Source of the DNA: Varroa destructor
Taxonomy: Eukaryota; Arthropoda; Arachnida; Mesostigmata; Varroidae
DNA: 64,000 nt
NCBI RefSeq assembly: GCF_002443255.2
Contig: NW_019211458.1
Coordinates: 30,248,187-30,312,186 of the forward strand
Reading direction: 5' to 3'
Shown here: positions 1-13,804 of the stretch, piece after piece
How the letters are laid out: each line of letters opens with the position of its first letter
Numbering within the stretch: the stretch's first letter is position 1
Notes under the pieces: model-generated
The model's input: only the letters and a program-made list of their open reading frames with translations
What the model was told of the DNA's origin: nothing
The model's database searches: none
Program-made: the position numbers and the translations under genes

Positions 1-555
1 ATGTTGGAAACTAGTATTTCCATTTGCGCCATCAGCTTCTCTAAGTACAGCACAGCTTCCACTTCGCCTGTCTCTGACATGACCTCGACTGGTTGTTGCA
101 TTTTCCTCATCGTTACTTTCGTCCTTTTGCATTCGTTTATCTCTACGTGGTGGTTGTTGTTGTTGTTGCTGGTTCTGTTGTTGTCCTTTTTGCGAGCACG
201 GCAGTTGTTGCTTTTCCTTCTGTGACGACGGCTGGTTTGGCTCCCTAACGTAATCCTCAAATAGCCGATCGCGAGGTTTTGTCAATAGACGCCGATTGCT
301 GCTACCGCTGCCGCCGACACTAGGACCTCTTATAAAATCTGCGGCAAATTTAGTAGTACCTGCTCTGTTCTCTCGCCAATTTTTATTTAGGTGACTGCTC
401 CGTCCTTGGTCACATAGTCGGTCATCATTTTGACTTGCTTCTCGGTGGCGGGCTGACGTCGAGAAATTACCGTGCCTCAATTGGAGTGCGGAGTTACACC
501 CTCGATCCAATTGGTCTGATAGCCCCGACGGACATGAAATGAAAATGATCCCTTT
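1..555 (-). CDS. Possible partial Gln-rich minus-strand exon, unidentified
   Basis: Read on the minus strand, one frame is open for 185 codons from 555 to the window edge. It contains LFEDYVREPNQPSSQKE, then a run of six glutamines and basic/acidic stretches (RRDKRMQKDESNDEEN). A second minus frame is open from about 288 to 1 and ends in a plausible helix (EAVLYLEKLMAQMEILV), so the true frame is uncertain. The frame overlaps the first copy of the 341-bp tandem repeat from 497 onward, so any real exon probably begins left of that. Possible minus-strand acceptors end in CAG near 450 and 525. No start or stop codon is visible and no family was recognised. A low-complexity chance frame is quite possible. 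Confidence 0.25.
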
Positions 556-1502
556 TTAATGACTCGAAATCCACGGATAAAAGTAGTTTAGACGAAGGTA
601 GTTTTATGTCTCCCCTTACTTTGGGGGCTGGTATTTTAAAAATATATTACGTTTATTCTAAGCGCCTTTTTCGATCAAAGCTCTCCATTAAGACATTCAC
701 CGGGCCTATTAGGGCTATTTTTATAGTGTTTTAACGCTTGAATACAGAATTTGTCTAATGCGAAATGTATACCACAAAGTATAGTATTCGCGATAGAGCA
801 GAAGGTAACCTGATAATTAATCCCTCGATCAAATTAACACCCTCGATCCAATTGGTCTGATAGCCCCGACGGACATGAAATGAAAATGATCCCTTTTTAA
901 TGACTCGAAATCGACGGATAAAAGTAGTTTAGACGAAGGTAGTTTTATGTCTCCCCTTACATTGGGGGCTGGTATTTTAAAAATATATTGCGTTTATTCT
1001 AAGCGCCTTTTTCGATCAAAGCTCTCCATTAAGACATTCACCGGGCCTATTAGGGCTATTTTTATAGTGTTTTAACGCTTGAATACAGAATTTGTCTAAT
1101 GCGAAATGTATACCACAAAGTATAGTATTCGTGGTAGAGCAGAAGGTAACCTGATAATTAATCCCTCGATCAAATTAACACCCTCGATCCAATTGGTCTG
1201 ATAGCCCCGACGGACATGAAATGAAAATGATCCGTTTTTAATGACTCGAAATCGACGGATAAAAGTAGTTTAGACGAAGGTAGTTTTATGTCTCCCCTTA
1301 CTTTGGGGCTGGTATTTTAAAAATATATTACGTTTATTCTAAGTGCCTTTTTCGATCAAAGCTCTCCATTAAGACATTCACCGGGTTTATTAGGTCTATT
1401 TTTATAGTGTTTTAACACTTGAAAACAGAATTTGTCTAATGCGAAATGTATAGTACAAAGTATAGTATTCGCGGTAGAGCAGAAGGTAACCTGATAATTA
1501 AT
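497..1502. repeat. Three tandem copies of a 341-bp repeat unit
   Basis: The same unit, opening CACCCTCGATCCAATTGG, starts at 497, 838 and 1179, a spacing of exactly 341 bp each time. The third copy ends near 1502 and lacks one G of a G run. Copies differ by only a few substitutions, for example CCACGG versus CGACGG. No open frame or terminal inverted repeat suggests a transposon; the form is that of a short satellite array. Confidence 0.95.
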
Positions 1503-4500
1503 AGTAAGAGTGCTGTAAAGAAATGCGCAGCTTCTGTAGGATAAATATTGTACAACAGTCTTCTAAAAATAGGCACAACTTAATATTTTTTTCTGATAAG
1601 GAGAACCAGTCCTATTATCCATCTAATTTAGGGCTTTCTGGTTTACTAGATCAGCAAATATTACCTGGTATCATTTGTACTCTAGAGAACTAGTGAAGCA
1701 ACATCCACAATTGTGAATTCTGTACACAAAAACAAATTAAGCTAATATACACTATATATGCTATTTTGAAATACAACCATCTGAATATATAATCAATCAA
1801 ATTACAGTTGTTCCCATAGACTACACATTGGCAGCACTGATAGGTAGGTATCTATTAGATCGACTTCAAACCAAATACGGGCCTTTGTGCAAAAAGCAAA
1901 AAAATTTTTTAAAGAAAGGTAAAGGAGCAGCAACGGTTGTGACATTATCGGTACAGATTTTTCTGAGGAAATACCTGTCCAATTTAAGGTTAAATTTAGG
2001 TGCATTCATCTGGATGGTTGTCCTTGGCTTAGCGAAATGTTAGAAGCTTGTAAGTATGGCAAATCGTTAATGAGCTGGTAATAAGTACTTGGAATAAAAT
2101 AATTTGAATGTACACTTATATGTATTACGGTTATAATCGAATGAATATAATCATTTGTTTGTATGTTAAAGAAAACATATTGCTAATGACTGTTAATATC
2201 ATTACTTTACAATGAAAATGGAAAACCTAAGGTGGTGTTTTTTTACTTGAATATCATTAGTAAAAACTTCAGGCGGAATAATAAAATGTCACTTGTTCTC
2301 AAAATCAAGAATATATATATAAACTGAATGGGTTGGAAAATACCAGCAAAAGATTAGGAAATGCTCCTTATAGGTCAACCCCATGAATGAGGTTAGATTC
2401 GCGTACTTCATGAAAATTCATTTGCAAAATTTTGTTGGCGCTTCACAATCCGCCACGCAGATCTTCACGAACCGCTTAGGCACTCATAACATAAGCTTGA
2501 TACGTATCGAAATATGTTGGATCGCTTGGGTTCATTCGTACGAAATCTGCTTTATTTTACCACAGTATGATCACGACAAATCCTATCTTTTTTCGATGTT
2601 CGCTATTTGCCAGTACGTTGAAATAATAATTATCGGTACGTAACATACGAATAAATAGCACTTTTTATTCACAAAAATTGTATAGTATGCAGGCCGCTAG
2701 TACACCTTTTTTGCATAGTACACTTCTGGCCATTAAAATATGTACATAAAACGGTTAGATCCAACCCACGAAATATACCTGTCTTCATTGTCATCCCCCA
2801 TTTATATGCTCCATTTTCGAAATAATTTTACCCACACTTCCATGAGATGGTAACGTACCGTTGTAGTCATAACGTTGTCTGCTCCTACAATCTCGATGTG
2901 TCCCGTTAGCGGGAGTCTCTTTCGAGAGGTTTCCGGAAGCGCTTGAGCTCTCCGCCGACATGCTGTAATTAATCTGATAATAAAACACCTTGCAATTTTA
3001 TGAACACACGCGAGCGTTATTGTCAAGTTGTGACATTAAAGATATCAATCTCTCTTTATTTGTCACAGGCACACATTAAAACCTTCAAGAACACCCCCCT
3101 ACTCAGTGACCGTGGTATAGCGTGTGCACCCTAACAGGCCAATCGAACTAATCGAACTCGAGCGGACCTGTGTTACGAAGTACTATGAGCAAGTCTATGC
3201 ATCCATTCTTATTAAATATAGCAAAGGAGCCCTAACAAGTGGAAGGGGCGAACGAGACTAAATAATCATTTTTAAACGAGTGCACTATTCTCGGATGGTC
3301 CGGATTAGAAAATAACAAACAACGCATCTACACTACTGTTGAGTCATGCTGTTGCTGTATGAACGCTAGCGATCGACTAGTCATCGTGGGTGATCACAAC
3401 AGCAAGATATTGTCCTCTGATTGGTGGAGTCGGGCGACTTGGCAGATAAGAAAAGTTGGATAGAACAGATAGATAGACTAAAAAATACATGGTGGGGTGT
3501 CCATAATCTGCGAATGAGCCCAGAGCGTATAGCAACCGTCAATTATCCTTGTTACACAACTATACTATACTGGCGGTATATGAGCTTCACGAGCACGTGA
3601 ACACTTCAGAACTAAACACACTTGCACATTATCGAGTGCCGTTCTTCTATGTCACCCGCACTCTCAACCCGATCCGAAGAGTGATAGGGTATCTGCAACT
3701 AAACGCAACGGTGACATGTCTTCAAACGCTACAAGGGCGGATCAAGGCTTGGCACTTTATAGTGCTACCGCACATTATTAGGCAGCGTCCCAACGAAACC
3801 ACTCCTGTTCTAACTAGATTGGTAGGCACTTTCTAGGGTCGCAACGGTGCTATTAAAAGTAAGGGTCAATATGTGATAAGAGATCTTTGCTTGAATACAG
3901 CTGTTCGTCCGAAGGTGTTCAAACCGACCACGTAAAGCGAACGCTAGAGGAGCCTTAAAAGAGGCGCAACTGATAATCTTACAAATTTGTAGATAAGCCG
4001 AAATGGGGAGCTGGTGCTGAGCGTTTTGCACTGCCTGGCCCGGCGAATTATCGGTAAATATCAGAGAACGGTCTCGCGCAAAAGCTTCCCCTGGGCCTCT
4101 TCTTACCAGGGCCCATTCAAAATAACGATCTTCTAACTTCCGTCAAGTTTGGACTAGTTGGCGGTAGTTGTTGGATACGCAAAACGGTACATAACAATAT
4201 GCTGTTGTATGAAATTGTCAACCTATTTTAACTTAATAAACTTCGCTGGATTGAACATTTACTAATATCGCAGCAAAGATAATGCAAGTAAGCACACTTG
4301 AAGCTAACTGCCCGAGCGTATGAGAAGGCATTGAAGTTCATTCAAATATGGCGCCATTGAACTTGAAAAGATTGTAAACACGACAGATCCAACGACGATC
4401 ATTGTTTGCCTGCGTGAGGTTTATGCTACAAGAAAAGTGAAAATTCTATATTTTTCAATTTTGTGCGTTGTTTCTATTTTTTCATAGAACTCTAAGAGCC
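1503..4500. other. Intergenic stretch with no gene seen
   Basis: I see no convincing coding exon here. Open frames such as the one at 3549-3836 (95 codons) have no recognisable domain and no supporting splice structure. The stretch may hold distal promoter sequence for the SART1 gene. Confidence 0.5.
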
Positions 4501-4508
4501 TATCGATA
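4501..4508. promoter_or_regulatory. DRE-like motif upstream of SART1
   Basis: The palindrome TATCGATA lies about 850 bp upstream of the SART1 start codon. This is the DREF-binding element found at many insect housekeeping promoters. An 8-mer can occur by chance, and the transcription start is not known from sequence, so the assignment is tentative. Confidence 0.25.
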
Positions 4509-5352
4509 CGTCAGGGCCAGGCCCTGAGTAGCTGGGCAGCTCCGGAGGCCGATATTGAAATTGCAAATTTTTACGTGATTTTTCGTCGGGGCGTAAAAAA
4601 TCGCGTCGTGAAGGCGTCTACGTGACGCTCAATGCTGCTCAGTGATATCGCGCCTCGAACTGTGAATTCTCGGCCGATTCGATAAAGGTGCCGCACTATA
4701 GGCACCCTAACTTCTATGAATTATAGCGGCTTCCATACATTACGTGCACCGCTAAAATTCCCCGATGTTGTGACGGGTAGATGTGTGTTGTGATGTCGAG
4801 TGCCTTCCACTATACGAGTTTGTTATGTGTTTGCTTAGTGCTCTCTGCGAACCGAAGTTACCCAGAAGATTTTATTAGAATAGCATCTACTTAATACTGC
4901 CGTGTAACTTTCCGTTCTGTGTGCACTCTTGGAATTTACGTGTGTGCGTGCTTATCGCCGGAATTCTGACGTTTATCTATCTCTCGACGGTGTTGTGCTT
5001 GTGCACCAATCGAGTCCGTGGTCCACAGGAGTAAAAATTTCATGTTTATTTTTTGTGGCCAGTATGTGCTCAGTTAGTGCGAGTTACCTGTGTATTTTCC
5101 TTTTCAGTGCCAATATTACCCGTGGATACCAGTTTGTCGATGTAGTGTTGTGTATGCTGGTGTTGTGATTCGAACATCGCTGTTGCTTTTTGCGGTTCGT
5201 TGTTTGTTATTGTGAGTTCCAACGGTGGCCAGTTGGATCGACACCAGTGTCTTCTACGAAAGAAAACATATCAGAATATACGAATAAGCACAAGACGTGC
5301 TTAAGAGAAACAGCGCCGTCACTAATACTGCATAACTGACCGTCAGCGAAAG
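4509..5352 (+). promoter_or_regulatory. Probable SART1 promoter and 5' UTR region
   Basis: This stretch directly precedes the SART1 initiator at 5353. It is less AT-rich than its surroundings and has no long open frame. No TATA box stands out at a position I can tie to a start site. The sequence before the ATG (GCGAAAG) has A at -3, a favourable context for initiation. A 5' UTR intron cannot be excluded. Confidence 0.35.
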
Positions 5353-8300
5353 ATGGGTTCGAAAAAAAACCACAAGGATCGCAAACGGAGCAAGCGCGAC
5401 AGACGTTCGAGATCTCGATCGTCCAGCGCTAGTTCTCGATCCGAGAGCGAAATCTATGAACGTCGCCGAAAACGACCGCATCGCGAGGAAGCCGTGAGTT
5501 GGTCTTCAATTTGGAACGGGGCGACCCAGCCGGTCGCTACGTAAGAAAAATAGACGTGAAAAGCTTTATTTTCAATAAGAAACCTGCCATTTATCGTTAT
5601 ATTGATTTGAATATATTTCCAAACGATTATCTGTTTTGGGTGTGATTCTGGCTGTGGTTTCTGTTACTACGGAGAGCAAGGAAAAATTGACATTTGTCGA
5701 AACGAATCCTATTGTTTCAAAATGGCGTAGAGGAATCATGTTATAACATGTACACCGCGGTTCAGTAGTGGAGATATAGTGGGGTCGATGTTTAGAGCAA
5801 AGAGATGACGTTTTTAATGTTCCAAACAAGCCGTAAGTTCAGTTTTCACATTTATGTGTGTAAATCGCTCGTTATCGTCGTTCCAGACACGTACACTATA
5901 TTATACATCCGTCAATAACAACAAATTATGAGTGCGTGCGCAAGAATATATGGTTATCATTATTATTATTATAGAAAAAGTTTTTCTTTTTTCTAAACTT
6001 TCTTGAGCAGATATGTACTATATAAAAACAACAAAAGAACCAGTAGAAAGTGTAGCGAAATTCTCAGCACAGATGCTGCAGCTGTTGTGTAGTTCGCCTG
6101 ATGCCTACCGTACGAGGTTGCCCCGATAATCGATGCCGCACGATGTACATAAAAGATGATTTTACACACACACAGATCTTTGCGCGTGCTCGATGCGTAC
6201 ATGTGTGCTAACAATCCCCTACTTTCCACTGGATACATTAGCACGTACATATTCAGAAACTATTGTTCCGTTTTTTATCGCTTCTGCTGCCTATGGCTGC
6301 AATAAGTTCGTGTAAATTTCTGGCCCGATTTGAGTTCCATGGGTCATTTTCGCTAATAGCTCTCATCATCATGTTTCATGTGCTCACTTGATTGTTTAGA
6401 TCACGGGACAATTCCATTCACTTTAGTATTCTATGCGCTATTTTTGTCATCACAGTTAATTCTGCCGGTGATGCTGGTTTTATTTGTAACGCAATTAGAT
6501 GCGATCGCATATATTCGTTTTTGAGATCGCCACTGTTATTGTTGATCATTTTGGTGTTCTACTGGATCTTTAAAAAGAAACAAAGAGATCCAAAAAATGA
6601 TCATGGAAACAAAATAGAATACTGCATCACAGGTATACAGTAGTGTGTACCGATTTTTTGTCTGTTCGATTCGAATGCTATATGGTGAACAGCCGACATC
6701 GTGGGGGTATAAATGCCTTATGCTCTTGTGTAAGGGTTCTTGGCTCGATACAAAACGCTTACATAGCGCTTGTCGGCTTTTTTTGGCGGGTTGCAGCGCG
6801 GGGTGTTGACTATGTCTCGTGGTGACAGCGTTTCACCGTACTGGCTGGCGTGCTTCATGATAGCGAACAGCAGCCGCAGTGCATCATGACAGAAAGTCGT
6901 TTGGTTTTTTTTTACACGTATGTCGTTGCCGGTTAGTGGCGACGTCGGTTTGCCCGGCTAGTAATGCTACTAGTTATTTTTCTTTGAGTAGCAAGGTGCT
7001 AAAGAAGTGTCTGATTTCGCATTTGTGGACCTCTCTTAATAAATGTTGAGTGCACAGGAGTGATTAACAATATTGTGCGACATTCAAGTACGATATGTGA
7101 AAAAAATATATCGATAAGCATATCATTACATATGATTTTCACTCCCTTCTATTGAACACAATTGCGTGTCCATGTCTTGGCCATTGCCGTTAACCTTAGT
7201 AGCTGATAACCTAAGAGAAGCTCTGTTTTATCAAATCGTAGCATTAGAGCTGGTCTACAGAACGTATAATCATGCATCAGAGCTGGTGTACATGAACCCA
7301 GTGTTGTCTATTGTTCAAAGCATACATGTAGCAATTCGTCAGGAATAGCAGACAATTCAGAGATCACACAAAGTAGCCGTCTATCATGGCTTGTCTATAT
7401 CATAAGTTCTCCTCCTATTTCCTCTACGGATCATTTTATTCCAACAGCTCCAGGTATGCTCTGATAATTATGATATGTGCAGATATGTGGTACCGTTTGT
7501 GCTTCCTTGGGCTGTGCATGTCCAAACCAACTTTTTATACTTTTATGTGTAAACATGTATTGTTCTTGATACACAGCGTTGTCCCGCCATTTGTTTTCAA
7601 TTTCTCGATGTTTATTAGACTTACTTTATCGATGAGCTGCTGAAATATTTCGGGCAGATGGTGACGAGAAAGTTAGCTACGAGGTTCTTTTACTTGTGTA
7701 TGGTGCGATTGCCTCATGCCAAGAACGGCATTGCAGTTGTGAGAGCTTTATGAGAATTTCTTTGAACATCGTTGTGTGGTAACCACACTTTGGATTGACA
7801 GTGTATGAAAATGCCGCTAGGCTGTTTTTATTTATACGGCTATATTTCTTTTGATGTTGTCAGGCTATTCGTGCAAAGCATGTCCGCTTTATTAGACTTG
7901 TTTGCATATATTGAATTGTACATTATGATTTTAATAAGCTACTCGCAAAAATAAATAAGCCATGCACAATAACGTAAACAGAGATGACGTTTAAGGGCCT
8001 AAAACCTCATATCATGGGCTTGTCGCTCAAGCCAGGCGGTATTTCACTGTTTCGAAATTATTTTTATTTTCACGTAGGCGAGGCTGCCAATTGTTAAGAA
8101 GGATCTGGATAGCTAAAAATTAAACTCACTATCAGAATGAAGTGAAATGCTGCTTTGACAAGCGCTGAGACTATACGTAGCCAAAGCCTTCTTATTCTAA
8201 AGGTAAATGGATAATATGCAAATTCAAAAATGACAATGTTTTAGAGGATTTGCCATTTTTACATGACTGTGTCCATTTTCAGAAAAATTAGATGCGTTTA

Positions 8301-11300
8301 ATTGAACTTGACTGTATATACCTGCTTAATCATAGGTTTCGCATGGCTCCACGTTCGACCCGAAAAGTATCCATGTTTTAAGTCATTTCGTATCTTTTTC
8401 TGTCGTACCAGAGAAGAATGCATTGCGAAAAAATACGAACGTTTCGGCTACATGCGATAGGTTTGCTCTGAATTTTCCACAGAAGCTTTCGTGCTGGCTG
8501 CAGTTTTGCGGGTTTATCGGTTGGAACCCCCTTTTAAAATTAATAGAAAAACGTTTCGTATCAGTCCCAGCTAAATAACGATCCCAGAATCTAATCACAT
8601 TATTTTCTTTTCAGCTCTAACGTTTAGGTAGCTTTGTAGACCACAGCCGAATCTCTTAGCCCTAAATGAGGTGCGCGCCCCGTTCCTTGCATGCTATTAT
8701 TTCTTTTCAGCCAACCTGTTGCCTCAAAGTTGTGCGGTCTGACCAACCCTGCAATTTTGAGGCAACATTATCTTACAGGGTTTCAGGTTTCTATTCCTTC
8801 CAGATTGGACAATGCTTAGGTAGAGCAAAGATATTTTGTATATGTTCATATGTGATTTGTACATATAAAATAATAAGATCGTTGAAATGCAAGGAAAAAG
8901 TATTCGAAGCTACCAAAAGTTAGCTAAAGATGGCTGTGTGAATACACGATGAATGTAATATAATACGCAATAAATGACGCACATGAGCAGTGCGTAAAAA
9001 TTGTCGGTATAATTTCTGTGTCTATAGGGGATGAGTGACCTGGTAAATTTTCGGTTCCTGCCTATGGGACGGTGCTGTCTCCTGAACGAGTCGTGAGATG
9101 GTGCTACAGGTATACATGTCTATGAAGAGGAGGTGCTTTTGCTCAACAATCCTTTTTATTCCCGCTTGGCGGTAACCCAGCTGGGTTGCATTTTTTTGGT
9201 AACAAAAACTTGAAGAGGAGGTTTCTTGCCCGTCGATTTTCGCCTTTAGTGGCACTTTTTTGCTTTTACCAACTTTTTTCGGCTATTTCATCGCGGCACA
9301 AATATTTTACGCCATCGTTTGCCTCGTGCGCAAACGATCTTACACCGACAACAACGCTACGATCATCGCATCGACGTTCAGCCGGATATTCAGGTCGGTT
9401 TAGTCCACAATGGAGTTATGCTTTGGTTGCATGCGTTTTCAAGAAACATCATAAAAACTTTCTTTTATGTTGACTGTCTTAAAGCGAGAAGAACCACGCA
9501 AAGATGCAGGCAGGGATTGTCATGATCGGAGGCGTTCTCCATCCGAGGACCACGGCAGGGTGGTACCAGACAGTTCGCGTTATGCCTCCTATCGAGAAGA
9601 GAAGGCCGAACAGAAGAAAAGGGATGATACGTTAGATAGGAGAATTGCAAAAGGTACTTGTTGTTGACGTGCAAACTTTAATAGATAATGCTTCCAGTTT
9701 TACTCTCGGTATTACCGTCAAGATTAATACACTTTACTATGACGCTTGATACGGTGTCTTCTGACATTTTGATATTAATCACTCTTGGAAATGACTGTAT
9801 TCGTTAGACGTATAGTTTTTTAGTGTGTGAGTTTGCCAATTTGCTTCTATCCAGAGCGAGCTCGGAGTGCAACACCCGAAGGACCTTCACAGGAACGCGA
9901 GGTTACTCCTGAGATTGACGATGGAAAGGAAAAGCTTTCTATGAGTATTGAGGAAACCAACCGACTCAGAGCGAAGTTGGGCCTCAAGCCACTTCAAGCC
10001 GACAGTGAGGAAAAGAAAGACGATGAAAATAAGGAAGTGTTTGTACGAACTGAAAATATTTCCGAAAAAAAAGAGGCCGAGGCGTTTCGAGATAAGATTC
10101 GCACTCTGCGCAAGAAGCAAGAAATCAAGCGGAGATATGAGAAGGTGAGCTATATTACAGTTGGACTTTTGTATGCCCTATTTTTCCTGTGTGACTTGAA
10201 TCAATATAAGATAGTGCTTTTCTATTTCAGACATATATATTAGTTCAGTTGTTTTTGCATATTACTGTTCGTATTATTACTAGAGTACCCTGAAAACTTG
10301 CGTGTGTTGACTATATTGGAATATGTGTGTTCTTTTGATTCCGGGTTCGATGTGAAATAGCGCTGTTACGTCGAGTATGATGAAAAAAGCAAGTTCGTAT
10401 TACAAGGAACTGTAGTATGTCATAGATTAAATAATATACATATCATGCGTTTGTATTACAACAAATATGGACGTACGATAAGAAGTGTATTATTATCATG
10501 CGATTTTCTTACAGGTGAAGGGTTTGGCTGATTCTGATGAAGATGACGATGCAGCAAAGTGGATTGCAAAGTCCCGTGCCATAGCTGACGAAAAAGCAAG
10601 AGCTGCTAAGCGTGAAAAAATGCTCCAAGAGATGGAAAATGAGCTCGGTATGATCATCTAGCTCAAAAATTGGCATTTGCAACTTGCAGCTAAATTATGA
10701 CACAGTATATACTGTTGACCTTAGCCCTTTTGGCGTAAATCTTCTTTCTAGGATGGGCCAGTATACAATACATATGTATATACTGTGAGATAATTTTTTT
10801 TCTTTCAGGTATTGATGATCTTGTCAAGAAAGAACTTAAGTTGCCTAAGAAAGACTACAGCGCTAAGGACCTGGAAGGCATCGAAATCGCTCACAGGGAA
10901 GACCGTATTAGGGAAGGCCAAACAGTGGTGCTTACTCTAAAGGATCAGGGAGTCCTCGACGATGGTGAAGACGTTTTAGAGAATGCGAATCTTATAGATG
11001 ACGAACGGGTCGAAAGGAACAATCTAAATAAAAAGCTAGGCGTCAATACCTATAATCCATACGACGACGCTGAGGTAGACGAGTTTGGCATTGTGCATAA
11101 GAAAAACGTCCTCTCGAAGTACGACGAAGAGATCTCCGGAGCAAAGAAGGATAGTTTTAAAATTGGTGTTAACAAAGAGGAACGCCGCCAGAAAGAACTA
11201 GAAGCGATTCGAAGTAAACTCCAAAAACAGAAGGAATCGCTTATTCTTTCGCTACCAGAAGTTGCAAGGGACTATATGACCATTGATGAAATGGCATCAT

Positions 11301-13125
11301 TCAAGAAACCAAAAAAAAAGATTCGCAAGATTCGCAAACGCGAAATCCTAAAGGCGGAAGACCTAGTGCCAATTGGCGAAGAACCTGCTGCAGGTAGCGA
11401 CATCGATCACGGGTATAGAAGAAGGCGTGAAAGGCCCACTGATGATGATGATATCTTGGGACCTGACACTGATCTATCCAATATTAAAGTCGAGGATGAT
11501 TTACCAGAACAAAGATATCGTGAGAAATTGAACAAGAGTAAAAAAGTCGTGCGTCCTGAGGAGTCAATTAAGCAAGTGGCGTCGCAGATAGCTGCTATAA
11601 AAGAAGAACCCGAGGAGCAGATTACCAGCGGCGTGAACTTTAGCTCCTCGATGGTTCTTAATGCCACAGCCGAATTTTGCAGGACACTTGGGACTATCTC
11701 AGCGTATACTCTCAAAGAGGAGCGTTTAGAAAAGAAGCCCAAAGAAGAAGACGAAGTGGAGATCGACGATGGTACCTGATAAGCTTTTCTCTTTTTTAAA
11801 CAATACGTATTCATCGATCATTATTTTTCAGTTATTTAGAATTTTAAATATGTAGAAACAAAACGGGAATTTTGCTAAGAAATACGTTCAGTGAATACGG
11901 TTTTTATTTCGTCTGGAATCTAACGTTTTGGCACAAGTTTAATTAGAATATAGATCTATCTTAGAAAAAAGAAATATGTTATCTGTCACTGGCGATTGTG
12001 ACGATGTTATAATAATACAATATTTGTGATTTAGAGCGAATGTGTAATTTGGCATTCCTTTTTCATTGTTACTTCGCCAAAATTTAGGCGTTGTCAAAAT
12101 AGCTATTCTGTAAATAAACGAAGAGTTTATATGTTATCCCAGGTAACGGAGAAAACGTGCCCATGGAAGAGGAGGAAGAACAACGTAACACTTGGGCCGA
12201 AGTAGATCCGTCGGTGCAGAGGCATAGGACACTGTCTGCACGAACAGAAGATCGAGTAACGGTCTCGAAGGAGGCTATGCCGATCCTTGAGGAAGAACCA
12301 AATGTGTCCTTAGGAGTGGCTGGAGCCCTTGAACTAGCTAGGAAAAAGGGCTATATTGAGGATGGGTCCAAAAACAAGCCTGCCACTGTGAAAAAACTAC
12401 AAGATCTACAGGCTAAGAACTATACGATCGAGGAAAAATACTACGATGATGAAGGTCGAGGTAAGCTGCTGAAAACAATTGTCATCTAACATTTCCAACT
12501 TGTCGGCAAATGTAGCTTGGGTTATCAGGAAAATGCTAAAGCTTAGATTTTATACAAAATGGATAGAATGTTAGCTAGTCACATTGTTTATCTGCTGGAG
12601 ATACCTACGGACGTCAAAAAATAGATGACAGTTTTCCTTTGAAAACTGTCGGCTATTTTCTATTTATATTTTTCTATATTTCTACAGGAAAGTAATTAAT
12701 AAAGATAAAATCAAGATAAAACAATTTCAGTATTTTCAATATTGTCAACTCTTTCAGGTCGCCGAAGTGGCGGAGCAGGTCATTATCATGGACCCGTCTC
12801 TGACTTTAAGGATAAAATTAATTATAAGCCTGAGGTTAATATCGACTATATTGATGACAGTGGGCGTCCAATTAATCAGAAAGAGGCTTTCCGTTACCTT
12901 TCACACAAATTCCACGGGAAAGGCTCCGGTAAAAACAAGATCGACAAGCGGCAGAAGAAAATCGAACAGCTAAACAAGCTCGAACAAATGTCCAGCGTAG
13001 ACACTCCACTTAACACGTTGAAGCTTCTACAGGAAAAACAGAAACAATTACAGACGCCGTATATTATGCTAAGTGGCGGAGCTGCCAATGCGCTGACCGG
13101 ACCCAGCGGGCTCAGTAAAAAATAG
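5353..13125 (+). CDS. SART1: SART1 / Snu66, U4/U6.U5 tri-snRNP-associated protein 1
   Basis: Seven coding exons: 5353-5493, 9485-9653, 9855-10144, 10515-10647, 10809-11771, 12143-12460 and 12758-13125. They sum to 2382 nt (about 793 residues; human SART1 has 800), and all junctions keep frame with GT-AG introns. The protein starts [20 protein letters not shown], an RS-rich basic region. It carries [17 protein letters not shown] near residues 134-150, the HIND motif that binds Hub1/UBL5 in Snu66 proteins. Charged coiled-coil regions follow, then a TAEFCRTLG segment. The last exon holds the family hallmark [20 protein letters not shown], then [18 protein letters not shown] and TPYIMLSGG. Family knowledge: a nuclear U4/U6.U5 tri-snRNP component needed to join the tri-snRNP to the pre-spliceosome. 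Nothing is truncated or frameshifted. Introns after exons 2, 4, 5 and 6 are phase 1. Confidence 0.97.
5494..9484 (+). other. Large first intron of SART1
   Basis: This intron of about 4 kb opens GTGAGT and closes TTAAAG before exon 2. It is far longer than the other SART1 introns (about 200-370 bp). No nested gene is convincing: the open frames inside are short, AT-rich and without domains. Confidence 0.85.
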
Positions 13126-13798
13126 TTCACGAAACCCTATGGCCGAAATACGATCTTCAAGTTTTGTTATCAGGCCACATAACTTCGATAATAGTTACAG
13201 TTAGGCATTTCCGGCGAGGTATATAGTCGGAAGATGCACGCCATCAAAAAACAAGAGACCATCACGAAACCAGGATTCATCATAAGACGTGGATTAAACC
13301 GGAATCATGACCAGCGAACGCAATTTTGCGTTGACATAATTACTGTGTTTATGTTGAAGATCTCATAACATTTTCACCTTTCTACCGCTTTCGAATATCA
13401 AAAACGGGGAATTTTACTTAGCCTGTCTGTTCGATTCGACCTAGTCTTACACTCCGGTTTACTGAAACATGGCCAGTTAACTTGAAGTTAGTTTGATCGA
13501 GCTGGAACAACCAGTTAAGGTTATTACATAAATCCCATTTACAACGTTAATTAAAAAAATATTCCCTTAAGCATTTCTTAGTATAAAAACAGCTGTAACT
13601 AAAACAGCTATAATCACCACAATTATAGATATTTGCAGAAAGTATGATGATGTCTTCCGAACCGAAAAACAGGAATTAAATATTGGGAATGCAAACCACT
13701 ATTCAACTTCGCTTTTGATTTTCGAAAAGGTTCTAATTAATAATCAATGATGTTTGCTAATATGTTAAGGTAGTGATAGGTTAGGTGGTAAAAAAGAT

Positions 13799-13804
13799 AA
13801 TAAA
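13799..13804 (+). terminator. Candidate polyadenylation signal for SART1
   Basis: A canonical AATAAA hexamer lies about 670 bp after the SART1 stop codon. Other A-rich hexamers occur nearby (ATTAAA near 13549 and another AATAAA near 13894), so the site actually used is uncertain. Confidence 0.35.

Noticed and set aside
3549..3836. 95-codon + frame left of SART1
   Set aside because: No recognisable domain, no splice support and ordinary composition for the region.
5353..5544. Reading SART1 exon 1 through its donor as a 63-residue protein
   Set aside because: A consensus GTGAGT donor ends the RS-rich exon in phase 0, matching exon 2. The read-through part is intron sequence.
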